64,000 bases of DNA from Peromyscus leucopus. Taxonomy: Eukaryota; Chordata; Mammalia; Rodentia; Cricetidae. How positions within the stretch are numbered: the stretch's first letter is position 1; the number at the start of each line of letters is the position of its first letter. The DNA lies in NCBI RefSeq assembly GCF_004664715.2, contig NC_051066.1, positions 85,542,736 to 85,606,735 of the forward strand, read 5' to 3'. The notes beneath the pieces were generated by a model, which did not search any database, was not told the origin of the DNA, and saw only the letters and a program-made list of their open reading frames with translations. Shown piece by piece: positions 1 through 11,344 of this stretch. A program made the position numbers and the translations under genes.

Positions 1-82
1 TATTCCTCTGATCTTTCAGCTTTCACCCCAATACCTGGCTCTGGGTTTTTTATTAATAAGACTTTTTAAGATTCATGTTACA
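1..82 (+). mobile_element. 3' end of a B1-containing ERV-like LTR
   Basis: Matches the 3' ends of the copies at 13094-13597 and 14571-15060: a CTCTGATCTTTC block, a CACCCCAATACCTGGCTC block, then TTATTAATAAGAC and a terminal CA. The left part lies outside the window. Family name not certain. Confidence 0.6.
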
Positions 83-130
83 CTTCTCCTCCTTCCTGGA
101 ATATTGCAGTACCCTCTTATTTATCATTTA

Positions 131-500
131 TGATAGTTTGAATGAGAATGACCCCTATACGCTCATAGTGTTGAATGCTTGGTCACCAGAGAGTAGGACT
201 ATCTGAAAGCATTAGGTGGTGTGCCCTTGTTGAAGGAAGTGTGTCACTGAAGGTGGGCTTTGAGGTTTTCAAGATACCAAGCTGGACTCAGTGGCTCTCT
301 CTTTCTGCTGCCTGCAGATTCAGATGTAGAACTTTCAATTACTTCTCTAGTACCATGTCTGTTTGCCACCATGCTTTCCACCATGATGAGAATGGACCAA
401 AGCTCTGATACTGTAAGCAAGTTCCAATTAAATGCTTTCTTTTATAAGAGTTTCCATAGTTATGGTGTCTCTTTACAACAATAGAACACTGACTAAGACA
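131..500 (+). mobile_element. ERVL-MaLR LTR, ORR1-like
   Basis: About 370 bp starting TGATAGTTTGAATG and ending GACTAAGACA, with the AATTAAATGCTTTC block and the GGTGTCTCTTTACA segment of rodent ORR1-type MaLR LTRs. It is followed directly by MaLR internal sequence, so this is a 5' LTR. Subfamily not assigned. Reading frames here (175-408, 260-484) are incidental. Confidence 0.75.
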
Positions 501-552
501 GAAGTTGTTACCAGGAGTGGGGTATTGCTGTGACAGACCTGATCATGAAGCT
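501..552 (+). mobile_element. Start of MaLR internal region
   Basis: GAAGTTGTTACCAGGAGTGG and the following GGGTATTGCTGTGACAG segment are the usual internal start after a rodent MaLR LTR. It breaks off at the microsatellite that follows, so the provirus is truncated. Confidence 0.65.
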
Positions 553-584
553 TGTTGGCAGACATGTATATGCACATACATGTG

Positions 585-604
585 TATGTATGTGTGTGTG
601 TCTG

Positions 605-697
<93 letters not shown>
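585..697. repeat. Compound microsatellite (TG)n-(TC)n-(TG)n
   Basis: A short TG run, then about 50 bp of (TC)n to 655 and about 42 bp of (TG)n to 697. The Ser-Leu, Cys-Val and His-Thr reading frames on both strands are translations of this tract, not genes. Confidence 0.97.
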
Positions 698-699
<2 letters not shown>

Positions 700-1390
700 T
701 AGACAGGGCTATCCCTATAATATCCAAGCAAGTCCCCAAATCCTGGGATAAAATAATGTTTTTGTCTCAGTTTCCCAAGACCTGAGTCAAGGATTACATA
801 CTTGTGCCCACTTAAAACTAAATTCTTATTAATTACTACGAACTACTGATCCTGACAGTCTGCCAAATCAAATTAGGTGGTATTTTGGTACTCTGGTATT
901 CTGTGCAACAAGGCTTTTCAATAAAAGACAATTTCTCAAATGTTGTGGTCGCACTGATGATGTTATAAGAAAGAGGAATTGTTACAGCAGGATTATTCAG
1001 CTGTGACAAGGTAAGAGAAAGATGGTGAAATGAGGAAGGAGCAGAGGAATGAAAAGGTACCCATCCAAATAAAACAGAAGAAATCAACGTCAGAGAGTAA
1101 ACGAGAGGTGGTTTCTCTTTATACTCAGTTTAATATCCAACACAAATCTCAAGCATGGGTCTTTAAGGTTTCACTACAATCAAACAGAATGACACTACTG
1201 TAAATATTCTAGGGTTAGAACTAAAATTGTCTGCCAGCTACAAAATTACTTCCTATGGGCTCCAAAAATTTGAAAACACTTAGTAAAAGTAAGACTACCT
1301 GTCGTACTTTCTTTTCATTTTGTGATGACTATACCTTCACAAAAGCAACTTCAGAGAGAAAGGTTTTGCTTTTCTCAAAGTTGGAAGTAC
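698..1390. other. No recognised feature
   Basis: AT-leaning unique-looking sequence. No repeat family, splice-flanked exon or conserved frame was recognised. Confidence 0.5.
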
Positions 1391-1632
1391 AGCCACTCAT
1401 GGGAGAGGAGTCAAGGCAGCAGGGAACTGAAGCAACTAGTTCCATTGTGTCAAGAGCAGAGAGCAATGAATGCACATCTACTGCTTGCTTCCTCCATTTA
1501 TACAGTCCATGATCCACACTCCACAGAATAGTTCTATTCACAATCCTTTTCTCAGGTCAGTACCCATGGAGAGAATCCCTAACAGGCATGCCCAGAGATG
1601 ACTCAATTTCTATCAAGCTGACAATTACCTCT
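1391..1632 (-). repeat. Rodent dispersed repeat, unnamed family
   Basis: Carries the hallmarks of a common rodent repeat read in reverse: CAAGAGCAGAGAGCAATGAATGC, the cargo block near GGCATGCCCAGAG (about 1587), and the end TCAAGCTGACAATT. The same family occurs at 8806-9115 (+), 11345-11760 (-) and 46195-46305 (-). I recognise the family but am not sure of its library name. Confidence 0.6.
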
Positions 1633-2261
1633 AACTATCAGACTATCATGATGCCAAAACAGTGAATGGTTTCTTGATGTCTTTTGTATCTTGTCTCCTT
1701 TTTAAACTCTTCTGTCTATTCTCAGGTAGTACATTTTAAGCCAGCTCATGCCACCCACACTGAAATTTTAATACGTCTTGGCAGGGATTTCAGAGACAGG
1801 GACCAGAGGTTCACAGTGTCTTTTAATTATGATATTTGAAAAGTACATAATTTATTTTAAACCTCTTTTAAATTCTAGAATTTTAGAGAATATACACAAA
1901 ATTAGAATTTCAATATTCCTTGGTCTTTAATTCAAGAATATAACAATAGCTTTTTAAAAGCTGTAAAAAGAAAAAATAAAGCACAATAAAATGTAATTGA
2001 GATATTCAACTTTCAGACAAAATTAGCAAACATGTACATTTCATACATATTCATAATTAGAATGTAAGACTTTTCTTAGGAATCAGGAAATTCTTTATAA
2101 ATGTTAATCAAGGTTTATGAAGTATGAAATACTATCTATAGTAACCCATTTGCTAAGTGTTTGTAAATAAGAAGCATATATTGATAGCAGTTAGAGAAAT
2201 ATATAACACACAACATGGTAATTATGTATTAGAGATTGAGAATTATTTATTGCTCATTTCT
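1633..2261. other. AT-rich, no recognised feature
   Basis: Low-complexity AT-rich sequence with no recognisable repeat or gene. Confidence 0.5.
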
Positions 2262-2330
2262 TTCCCTCCCCCCCTCTCTCCTTTCTGTACTTTCTCCCCA
2301 TCTTCTTCTCTCTCTCACTCTGTACCTTCT
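2262..2330. repeat. Pyrimidine-rich low-complexity tract
   Basis: C/T-rich run including CCCTCCCCCCCTCTCTCC. No clean repeat unit. Confidence 0.7.
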
Positions 2331-2336
2331 GTCTAA

Positions 2337-2760
2337 GACCTGTAAGCTATAACATTGACTCACAACAACTTGGTTGCATAAAGAAAATTTGAACAATTTC
2401 AACAACAGTCACAGTCCACTTCTATATGAAGAGCTACAAGTAACTGACAGCTGTGGAGGAACTGAGAATTAGCCTTCCCCAAGGATGAGCCTCATGATTG
2501 GTTATCCAGTCTTTGGCCAGCTCAGTCTCAGCTGATTGCTTATTCAATAATAATTGTTCAGCCCTGAAAATATACATTCAAGCAATACTATACAGGTTGT
2601 ACTTCTATATTTATTTGTTTGTATGTATATGTAATAGCAATGGTTAAATAAGAGGAGGTGAATTTTGGAGGGAGTGTGGAGTATATATGGGAGGAGCAAG
2701 AAACAGAAGAGGAGGCAGGAATGAAATAATTATATTTTAATTAAATAATTTCATTAAATA
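2337..2760 (+). mobile_element. L1 (Lx-like) 3' UTR tail
   Basis: The segment around 2495-2580 (GATTGGTTATCCAG, then GTTCAGCCCTGAAAATATAC) and the purine-rich block at 2650-2720 ending in an A/T-rich tail match the usual order of rodent Lx 3' UTRs. No ORF2 sequence remains. Confidence 0.7.
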
Positions 2761-3119
2761 AATTGTTGCAGGCTTGATTTTCTTTTATTTTTGCTTTAAT
2801 TGACACATAATACTCAATGCTTTTCATCATACATAACAGGGATGCTTTGCATCTAGCTAGGTAAAATGTGTCATTTCAAATAATTATTTTATGTAATTTG
2901 TTTACTAATATCCATATGTGTATAATTTTGTTTTTAAATTTTCCATTAGTTATTAAAAATCCAGAAATGAATTTTAAAAAATAGGACTCTAGTAGCATTC
3001 TAAAAGAAAGTCCAGCAACAAGAAAAGAGAACTTAAGTGCTAACCTTAGTTACTTTGACCCACCCCATTTAAAAAAGTTGGAATGCCTCATCATGTTAAT
3101 TTAGGGATCAAATGATAGT
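2761..3119. other. AT-rich, no recognised feature
   Basis: Sequence between two L1 tails; nothing recognised. Confidence 0.45.
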
Positions 3120-3505
3120 GGTTTCAGGCACACTGACCCAGGACAGATAGACAGCCACACTCTTGTACTTACACCTGCTGTGTTTGCAATACAAAACTTA
3201 GACAAGTTTAAGCCAGTCAATACTCCACATTGGCTCACCAGGACCTGCCACTAGCTGAGGACCTTTTGGTAGTTGTTAGCAAATTGGGTAGAGAGAGTCA
3301 ATTTTCTTCATTGGTGTGGCCTGTAGTAGTTTGTCCATGCTTTGGTGGATGACACATAAGGGCAATATGTATTGGACTCAGTGACAGGAAGGAAGCAAGG
3401 GGAAGTTTGGAAGAGGATATGGGGGAGGGAATGACCCCAGAGGAGCCAGAGAGGGGATGTTGGAGGTGTATATGGATATGATTAAAATATATTGTATTTG
3501 TTCAT
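3120..3505 (+). mobile_element. L1 (Lx-like) 3' UTR tail, second copy
   Basis: Contains TTTTCTTCATTGGTGTGGCC, GCTTTGGTGGATG and the terminal GATATGATTAAAATATATTG block, all typical of Lx 3' UTRs. It is a different part or subfamily from the copy at 2337-2760. A small antisense fragment (AACCTGCTAAG) follows near 3645-3685. Confidence 0.7.
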
Positions 3506-3561
3506 CATATTACTAAGGATAACCAAAAATTACAAGAAAACACAAATGTTCTTTGACCAAA

Positions 3562-3632
3562 CCATCACTATATATATTTATTCCCATTATATATATGTAT
3601 ATATATTCCTATATATTATATATATTCCTAAA
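3562..3632. repeat. (TA)n-rich tract
   Basis: Interrupted TATATA runs with TATTCC spacers. Confidence 0.8.
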
Positions 3633-3689
3633 TACAAAAATACAACCTGCTAAGTTTATATAATGTTACTTGTATGGTTTAATTTTCAT

Positions 3690-3954
3690 TTAGTTCTTTT
3701 GATTTCTTCTTAATTTCCTCAATGACCATTCATCATTCTGTAGTGCACTGTTCTTACTCCATATGTATGTTCCTGCATGGAGTATCTCTTTGCTGTTAAT
3801 TTATAATTTTATTAATACCCACTTTATTTAGTTATTATTTATTATGGTGTTGGTGATCATCTGTGTCTTTACATGTACTAGTGTGTGTTTCATGAAGCTG
3901 GGTACACATATGTTCACTGCACGTATCTTCAGAATTGTAATGTCTTCTTTTGTC
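3690..3954. other. AT-rich, no recognised feature
   Basis: No gene or repeat recognised between the L1 scraps and the next repeat. Confidence 0.4.
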
Positions 3955-5200
3955 CACAATTTTTATTGATTCTTTGGGAATTTCATATCATGCACCCCAG
4001 TTCCACTTATTTCCCAGCCTTTTCCATGTCATCCCTCCAGCTTTGTAGCCTCCCATCCCCAAAATAAAATTAAGAATATCTCGCTGCTCTATCTTTCCTG
4101 CCTCTCCATCATGTAATAATTTGTAGTAGTGGCCTTGGGAACTGCAATATGTCACACAGTATACTCTTTTGCCCAAAAAGCCTTTATTGAAAATGTTCAT
4201 TGCAATGAATTGTTGGTCTAGTTCAAGGCCTCTGGTTTCTGGTATACAAACAATTTTGGACCCTCGCAGAAATAACTTCTGGATATCCTGCTTTTGCTCA
4301 GAGTCATGAAGATCCTGTGGCTATGATTCCCCAGGACCATTCCCTTCATGAACTCTAGCAGGTCACAGATGGTGTGGATGTTGGGGTGGGCCAATTCAAA
4401 ACCCTGGATGTGGGCCTAGGTGGTAGCTGAGTTGGTCAGCCTGGGCCTATACCAGGACTACCACCCCCCAGGTGAGGCTCAATGCCAGCTCTCCCACTGG
4501 CAGATGGCAAGGGGTGGGGCCAGCTCTCCTGCTTGCTGAGTGGGGCCTCTTCTTCCATTGTTGTAGCATGGAAGAGGGGCAGTTCTCAGAAGGCTGGTTT
4601 AGGTGAAGTTCATCTCTCCAATGCCTATTCCATTAGGGCCAGTTCTCTTGCAGGGTTGGGGGGAAACTGTTCCACTAAAGAGGTCAGCTAGGGGCAGGAC
4701 CAGAGTTCTCTGGTTACCAGGCCACTGGGCCTGGCTCTCCAATGGCCCCTGATGGTAACACAATCCATGGACAAGAACATAGACTCCAGCTGTGGTAGGT
4801 TCATGGACCCAGACATGGCAACTTGGCCCAGACATTTCCATGGACTTGGATAGCAGTGCTGGCTACTCAACATAATATGGCTCCTGTGGCAGCATGGCCC
4901 TTGGACATCAACATGGCCTCAGATGGCTGCCCAGACCATAGGCATCTGTATGGTCTTCTGTGGTAACATGGGCCATGAACATCAACACAGGGCCACAGAC
5001 ATTAACACAGACCCTAGCTGTGGTAGGGCCATGGACCCAGACATGGTACTTGGTGGCAGCACAGGCCTGGACATCACATGGCCCCAGGTTGCAGCATAGA
5101 CCATCCACACCAGCCTGTTCTCCATCAATGTTGTGTCTTCAGTTCCACTTATCTCCATAGTGTATGAACCACTCTGCGTCTTCTTCTCTCTTATTTCCCC
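3955..5200 (-). repeat. Long rodent dispersed repeat, family unassigned
   Basis: I recognise this as a commonly seen rodent interspersed sequence. It has ATTTCATATCATGCACCCCA at the left, ATGTTCATTGCAATGA near 4193, ATGGTGTGGATGTTGGGG near 4371, and a GC-richer right half with recurring words such as CATGGACCCAGACATGG (near 4803 and 5030). It lacks SINE, LTR or L1 ORF2 hallmarks. Strand is inferred from the antisense L1 endonuclease remnant nearby and is weak. Short open frames here show no conserved domain. Confidence 0.45.
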
Positions 5201-5309
5201 ACCACATACATGTTCATTATAGTGGCACTGCAGAGTATTGCCAAGTGAGCCTGTGGCTAGCTTCTGCCCATTTGTCAGGGGTGCAGGGCACAGGGCAAGA
5301 GTCTGTTAT

Positions 5310-5412
5310 GTCTTGATGGATTGTTTCCTTCATCATACAAAGTGATCTTTGGCTCTTCTGGCTAATTATGGTTTAAAGTCTATTTTATCAGACAATAAGG
5401 GAATTTTTAAAA
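5310..5412 (-). mobile_element. L1 ORF2 endonuclease-domain remnant
   Basis: Reverse-strand translation resembles the L1 ORF2 endonuclease stretch with SDKxDFKP (DNA GATAAAATAGACTTTAAACC read antisense near 5378-5397) and the downstream lysine-rich segment. It is about 100 bp with stops, so long dead. Confidence 0.5.
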
Positions 5413-5764
5413 TTATTTGTTTTCCTTTGCTGTCTTGACAGCTTTCATTTGATTACATTAAGTGATATACACATTTAATTAGAACTATGAATGCAATTTT
5501 GTTTTCTACTTTCTAGTCCAAGTTGAAATCTGGTACTTAATTCAGGATCATTTTCGTTTTTTCTTTTTCTGTTTTGTTTTGTTTATTAATGTAGCTTTTC
5601 TATGAAATAACTTGAGATTGCTATAAAAATATCAACTGACATGTTTTCAGTCAAAATTTTATATTATAAATTCACTTAAGTCAGACATATTTAAATAGTC
5701 AACCCCTTCCTTGAATTTAATTATAAAAAGTATTTACCAGTCCTATAGAGCCACAAGAAGAATC
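5413..5764. other. AT-rich, no recognised feature
   Basis: T-rich sequence with no recognised gene or repeat. Confidence 0.45.
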
Positions 5765-5960
5765 TTGAGAGAGTAAGTAAGATGTCTCAGCAAGTCAAAA
5801 GCTGGACTTCCAAGTTCAATGACCTGAATTCAATCTCTAGGATCTACATGGTGAAAGTAGATAGAATTCTGTCAGCTCTCTTCTGACTTCCACATAAGTG
5901 CCATGTACACACACACATACACACGCACGCACCCCACACCCCACATACTCTCCCACACAT
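5765..5960 (+). mobile_element. tRNA-derived SINE (B2/B3/B4 group)
   Basis: Shows a degraded tRNA-like head (AAGATGTCTCAGCAAG), a box-B-like GTTCAATGACCTGAATTC area, CTACATGGTGAAAG and CTCTTCTGACTTCCACAT, ending in a CA-rich tail (5903-5950). Order and spacing fit this SINE group; the exact subfamily is uncertain. Confidence 0.65.
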
Positions 5961-7472
5961 TTTCCGTAAATTTCTTCTTCACCTAGCATCTAGAAATGAA
6001 GAGAGTTATTGCTTGACATGACAGATACAATATTTTAAATGCTCTACTCTTAGACTGACATTTCTCTATGAGTATCTATATGGCACTTTTTGAGATGTTA
6101 GAAAATATTGGTGAAGATAAATTCTGTTGTTTAAAACAAGTTTGATCATAGCTTGTAAAATCAATTTTAATGTGCTAGTTTTTATTATTAATGTCCATCC
6201 CAGAAGTGATTTGGCAATGATAAATACCATTAAGAAACAAGTTCTTATTTCATCACTGACATCTTTTGTTTTAGAATATATAATTGGGTTCTTTATATCA
6301 TGCTTTGGAAAACGATGTTATAGACAGTGTTGTCTGATAGAGGGCAGTATATCTGTGATTTAACATTTTCCCACACAAGACTCAACTCAATGAAAATGGT
6401 ATCTATCCATAGGTATCTGAGTATCGGTACCTGTTCATTCAGTGATGGAGACATCAAAGATGAAAGCCAAATTCTCTTTACTACAAGATGATATAATGAC
6501 TCAAAAATGCTTATGCTTAGGGGCTGTAATTCCCTAACTGCTTCCTAATTAGTGCCAGTGATTTCACAACTGAAAAGGCCACTTTCACAGCTTGGGTAAC
6601 ATATACTTCTAATTATATAAGCAGTGCAAATTTGCATATCACTGGAGTCTTCTCAAGGTGACAGATAATACAGTTCAGAAACATTTGGGCTTATAACTGT
6701 TATTGCTTGCTGAAGATGGAAATGAGATTTTTCACATTGGTGACTAACTTCACATTAGAGAAATGTTTAGGGACAACAGTCAGTTTCAGGAACTTGCTTC
6801 TTGTTTTTCCTGTTTTATATTGTCTTATTTAACTAACTTTAAAATTTGTCTCAGGATAGCAGTCCTATACTCATTCTAATCTGAGGTAGTACTGGAAATG
6901 GGAGAGGCATAAGAACAGAAGGGACTAGTGCAATATATTAGAGATGTTCTTGCCAGTTAAAGTCTCATCTCTGGAAAACCAAGCAAAGTGAATAGTTTCA
7001 AGATGGCCATCATTTAAAAAAATACTCATTGCATTGAAAGTTATCATGCTGTGCATTTGTTCTTTAGATATTGTTCTTCGACCATCAATAGAACTCAAAT
7101 TACTGTCTCAGAACTAACTTGGAAAACAAAAACTAATATACTCTGTATTTGTAGCCTAAATTAAGTGAATGAACTATTTCACTTTTAATGACACTGGTAA
7201 TCTATTTGTATAATATAAAAATACACACATTCGTGTAATTATTAGACTCCAATTTTTAGAATTTAGGAAGAATTTAAGAAGGAATGTATGTTATTATAAA
7301 CTGATTATGATAACATAATCTTACCTCTAAAATGTGAGTTGACAAATAATATAATCAGAAGTTTTCTTACAGAAAAGGTATGTACATTTTATGTTTATAT
7401 TTAAAAGGAGCACACTCAGCAGCCATTCTATGAGAGATTCATGAGTTCTATGTCACAATTAAAAGTTGCTAT
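5961..7472. other. No recognised feature
   Basis: About 1.5 kb of AT-rich unique-looking DNA. The 78-codon frame at 6127-6363 has no recognisable domain and is unlikely to be a gene. Confidence 0.5.
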
Positions 7473-7695
7473 GTGTGTGGCTGGAGACACAGTTCAGAGG
7501 ATAAGAGCACTGGCTGCTCTCCCAGAGGATCAGGGTTTGATTTCTATCACTGACATGGTGGCACACAACTGTGTGTAACTCCAGTTACAGGGGAATGTGA
7601 CACCCTTTAGTTGCCTCCATGGAACCAGGCATGCATGTGGTGCACAGACATACATGCAAGTGAAACATCCAAACAATAAAATTTTAAAAATTAAC
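7473..7695 (+). mobile_element. B3-type SINE
   Basis: Starts near GTGGCTGGAGACACAGTTCAG, then AAGAGCACTGGCTGCTCT, AACTCCAGTTACAGGGG, GGCATGCATGTGGTGCACAG and an A-rich tail AATAAAATTTTAAAAA. This is the B3 order and gives sense orientation. Confidence 0.8.
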
Positions 7696-8160
7696 TACCT
7701 TGACAGAATTGGCCCTGTCTAGTCTCCTGAAAGGGGAAGTTTGGTACCAGGACTTGATTTTTTATTTTGGGGGTGGGGGGCGGTATTCTAGATCAGACAA
7801 ACAAGAATTATGGACTAGACATCAATGTGAGAACTAGGCTCTACTGATTATTAAATGACATCCAATGAAATCACTATTTCATTAAACATTTATTATCTCC
7901 CATCATGGGTCAAGTATTGTGATGTGCCTTAGTGAGCAAGACAGCCATATTTGCTTTCTAGTAGAAAACACAAAGACACAAAATCAATACTACATAAATA
8001 ATTCAATATGTCATAAATAAAACAAAATATAACAATGAGATGGGATTTGGAGTGCAATAACATGAATACTATTTTAAAAGGATTTCATGGCAGGAAAAAC
8101 CCTATTGAAGGTGTGTTTTTGAACTGCTATCTGAATATAAAAGGAGGTTATTATCTGGTT
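7696..8160. other. No recognised feature
   Basis: AT-rich sequence with a G-run near 7768-7780; nothing identified. Confidence 0.45.
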
Positions 8161-8299
8161 TAGATAACTAATTGGTGTGTTCTTCCTCGGGACAGACTAG
8201 TTTCTCTGACTCTCAGCATTCCTTAGTTGCCTTTAGTTTTCCATGTAGAGTTTTCCCGCTTTAGCATATATATTGTATTTGTCCTTGTTCAGCTCGTGT
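8161..8299 (-). mobile_element. Inverted 5' segment of a twin-primed L1
   Basis: Antisense Lx 3' UTR sequence: the left end is the reverse complement of ACACCAATTAGTTATCT and the right end is CCTTGTTCAGCTCGTG. It abuts the sense part of what appears to be the same L1 3' UTR at about 8300. Confidence 0.7.
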
Positions 8300-8529
8300 A
8301 CCAAATGGTCAACCCTATATAAATAACATTATATAAATTCAGAAAGTTTCATTTATATATTAAGGAATATATATATATACACACACATATATACATATAT
8401 TTATGTAACAAAAATTATGAAAAATTGAAGCTATGAAGTTGAAAGAGAGAAAGGAGGGTTGTGTGGGAGAGTTTGAGGGTGGAAAGGGAAGGCGTGAATG
8501 ATTTAATTGTATTATAATATCAAAAAATA
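8300..8529 (+). mobile_element. Sense 3' segment of the same L1
   Basis: Begins ACCAAATGGTCAACCC, the piece that follows CAATTGGTTATCCAATA in Lx 3' UTRs. It continues through a TA/CA-rich block and GTTGAAAGAGAGAAAGGAGG to a 3' end at ATTATAATATCAAAAAATAG. Confidence 0.75.
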
Positions 8530-8543
8530 GACAAAATAATTCT

Positions 8544-8703
8544 CTTTTTTTTTTTGTTTTTTTGAGATAGGGTTTCTCTGTGTAGCTTTGGAGTCTGACC
8601 TGGATCTCGCTCTGTAGACCAAGCTGGCCTTGAACTCACAGAGATCCTCCTGGCTGTGCCTCCTGAATGCTAGGATTAAAGGTGTGTGTCATCACCACTT
8701 GGT
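8544..8703 (-). mobile_element. B1 SINE with intact target-site duplications
   Basis: Reads antisense from a T-run: GAGATAGGGTTTCTCTGTGT, AGCTGGCCTTGAACTCACAG and GGATTAAAGGTGTGTG. The 14 bp duplication GACAAAATAATTCT flanks it at 8530-8543 and 8704-8717, showing insertion into the tail of the L1 just upstream. Confidence 0.93.
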
Positions 8704-8805
8704 GACAAAATAATTCTTAAAAAGGAAAGCAACTATTTATTCCCCATGACTTCTATTTTCACTCTTGGAATTCAACTGTTCACCTTACTTACTAGTTGCG
8801 ATCAT

Positions 8806-9115
8806 TAATTGACATTGTCAGCTTGAGTTGACTTAGAACCAGAACAGAAACTCATCTCTGGATTTGTCTGTGAAAGTGTTTCCAGGAAGGTTTAACTGAA
8901 GAAGGAAGGTCAACTCTGGATGTGAGAGGCTGTTCAGAGGTACCAGCCTGAAGAAAACAACCTGAGAAACAGTGTCCATCTTTCTCTGCCTTCCTACAGA
9001 AGAACAATGTGACCAGCTGCATCAAGCTTCTGCTACCATGCTTCTCTTACAAAACAAACCCTTTCTTCCTGGTCATCTTGTCAGGATTCTTTTCACAGTA
9101 ATTAGAAAAGTAACT
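8806..9115 (+). repeat. Rodent dispersed repeat, same unnamed family as 1391-1632
   Basis: Opens TTGACATTGTCAGCTTGAG and passes through GTGACCAGCTGCATCAAGCT and AACAAACCCTTTCTTCC to TTTTCACAGTAATTAGAAAAG. Head and tail match a widespread rodent repeat with a retroposon or LTR-like end. Name not assigned. Confidence 0.6.
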
Positions 9116-9149
9116 GGTATATTTGTATTTATCAGCCTACAATACATTT

Positions 9150-9372
9150 TCCTTAAGATTTATTTTTCTTCATTTGTGTGTGTCTGAGTCTATGTGAGTA
9201 TGTGCCTGTATATGCTGGTGCCCTTGGAGTGCAGAAGAGGGCATCCAATCTCCTGGATCTGGAGTTACAGGTGGTTGTGACTATCATATCATATGTGCTA
9301 GGAACAGAACTCAGGCCCCTTGGAAGAGCAGCAAGTACTCTTACCCCTGAGCCCTCCTTCCAGTCCTATTAA
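9150..9372 (-). mobile_element. B3-type SINE, antisense
   Basis: Reads AAGATTTATTTTTCTTC, GTGCAGAAGAGGGCATC, CTGGAGTTACAGGTGG, AGAGCAGCAAGTACTCTTA and CCTTCCAGTCC, the reverse complement of B3 in order. The 64-codon frame at 9178-9372 is a translation of it. Confidence 0.85.
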
Positions 9373-10794
9373 CATTTATAACAACAGTATACTTGTGCTA
9401 CTTCCCACTGAACTATAGCAAATACAAACATTTTCTCACCTCCTCATGGAGAACATGATTCTTTTAGTTTTTTTTCCTTCAGTGCCGCTATGTATATCAT
9501 CTGTCTTTACATGATTACATAATTCCAATAAGGCCATATATTAATTACTACTATTTAGTTAAATAATATTACTTCCCAACAACATAATTGGACATTCCCT
9601 AACATGATCTGTTTTTTGTCAATAGTTAAATAAAGTACAAATTCTGCTGTTAGTCCACAAGTCACTAAAAAATAACATTTATACCTCAAGATCAATTACC
9701 AATCATATAATTTGTCAAAATATGTTTGAGATTGGCCACCGAACACTTCTTAGTTTACTTTGCCACACTCATAAAGGGATATAATGTGTTACAGCTGAGA
9801 TTCACAGTGACCAATCAATACAGCCTTTTGCAAAGGTGGTTAATCAAAATAGACACTGGCTAAGGAAAACATAACTTTTGGACATAGAGAAATGGCTTAG
9901 ATGGAGGTTGAAATTGATTAAAAAAATATAGTATACAATGCTTGAAATTCTAAAACAATAAAAAATGAGACTAATAACAGAGATGAAATTGCAAATTAGG
10001 ACAAATTGTGTTATTCTTAAAGTGAAACTAAAACATAAAACATATGTGACATTAGAAAAAAATGTAGCTGGCAACATTTCTTAATACTTCCTGGCATATC
10101 TTTCCTTCAATCTATTGCAGATAGCATATCATGTCAGGTTTATACCACATAAATGGAATAGTTTTCTTCCATATTATTTTCCAAAGAAAGACCTATCCTA
10201 TATGCAAATAACTGACATACATGTTTACATGAAAATTAATGCCAGCAAGGAATATATGTGAACAATGTGTGTATGGTCTATCTTCACAAAATTATTAGTT
10301 TAATTTTTACTTACCCAATTAAATGAACTGTTCAGAACAAAACTTTCTAGTTTTTTTTTAATTTTTACTTTAATTTTCTAATTAAAGTAAATAATATTTG
10401 AATAAAATAAAAATAATCTGGATATTAAAAGTAGTACATTTTGTTCTTTTCTCAAAATTTGTTCATGATATCAATGTTACTTTTCTCAATATCCTTTAAA
10501 AATAGTTTAATTTCCATTTTAATTTATCTTTAGTCTTTAGTATATTTATAATGGATAGACTTGCATTTTGGACATTTTAGGTAGTTGTTTCCAAAAAAAC
10601 TTAGTTTAATTTTATGAGATTAGGTGAGAGTAGTGAGTGAAGACTATAACTGGGAGGCTCTTGGGACTGAACAATTGACACTTGTTCATGCAACTATAAC
10701 ATTTATCATTCAACAACCAAATGCATACTCCTTAGCAGCTAAGAGGTCATCTGAATTCAACTTATATCAGAGTTATGAGTTGTTAAAGTGACTT
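9373..10794. other. AT-rich, no recognised feature
   Basis: About 1.4 kb of AT-rich DNA with short open frames only. Confidence 0.5.
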
Positions 10795-10945
10795 ATTAGT
10801 GGAACATGGTGGTGAATATCTACAGTTATAACATTTGACAAACTAAGGCAGAAAGATTGGGTGTTTGAAGCCATTGTGGCAAATTCAAGGTCATATTGTG
10901 CTACACAGTGAGAGTTTCTGCTCACAAAAATAGACAAATAAGCCT
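10795..10945 (+). mobile_element. Old B1-related SINE
   Basis: Diverged B1 order: GGAACATGGTGGTGAATATC, AAACTAAGGCAGAAAGATTG, CAAATTCAAGGTCATATTG, CTACACAGTGAGAG, and an A-rich end. Weak but colinear. Confidence 0.55.
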
Positions 10946-11344
10946 TTTTAGAGGTTGTAATTATTTCCTTTATTATCCTTGATGCAATACTTTTTTTATA
11001 TCACAGATTCATAAATTTGTGAAAATCTAGTTTTTCCTTTGGGAAAAAAATCTTTATTCTTTTCTATCAACCATGAGAAAAGTTTTAAATATGACTACAT
11101 TTATCATTGTATGACATTGTTCTTAGTAAGTTTCTTTTCAGAAAGCCTCAAAGATGGCATCTTCTGTCACCAAAAATATCCTCTGTATCTGCCAGGGTGT
11201 GAGAGTTCTGCTATTATGCAGTTGTTGAATGTGTTTCTTGTCTCATACACACCCATCTTGTCCCAGTGCCTTCTGACTCAAACACTGAACTATAAACATG
11301 TTTAAGTATAAAGTCACGACTGTGTTTCCCTTCTCTCCTACTTT
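10946..11344. other. No recognised feature
   Basis: T-rich unique-looking sequence. The 88-codon frame at 11039-11305 has no recognised homology. Confidence 0.45.

Noticed and set aside
473..785. Several 65-88 codon frames with Ser-Leu, Cys-Val and His-Thr runs
   Set aside because: They are translations of the TC/TG compound microsatellite in different frames.
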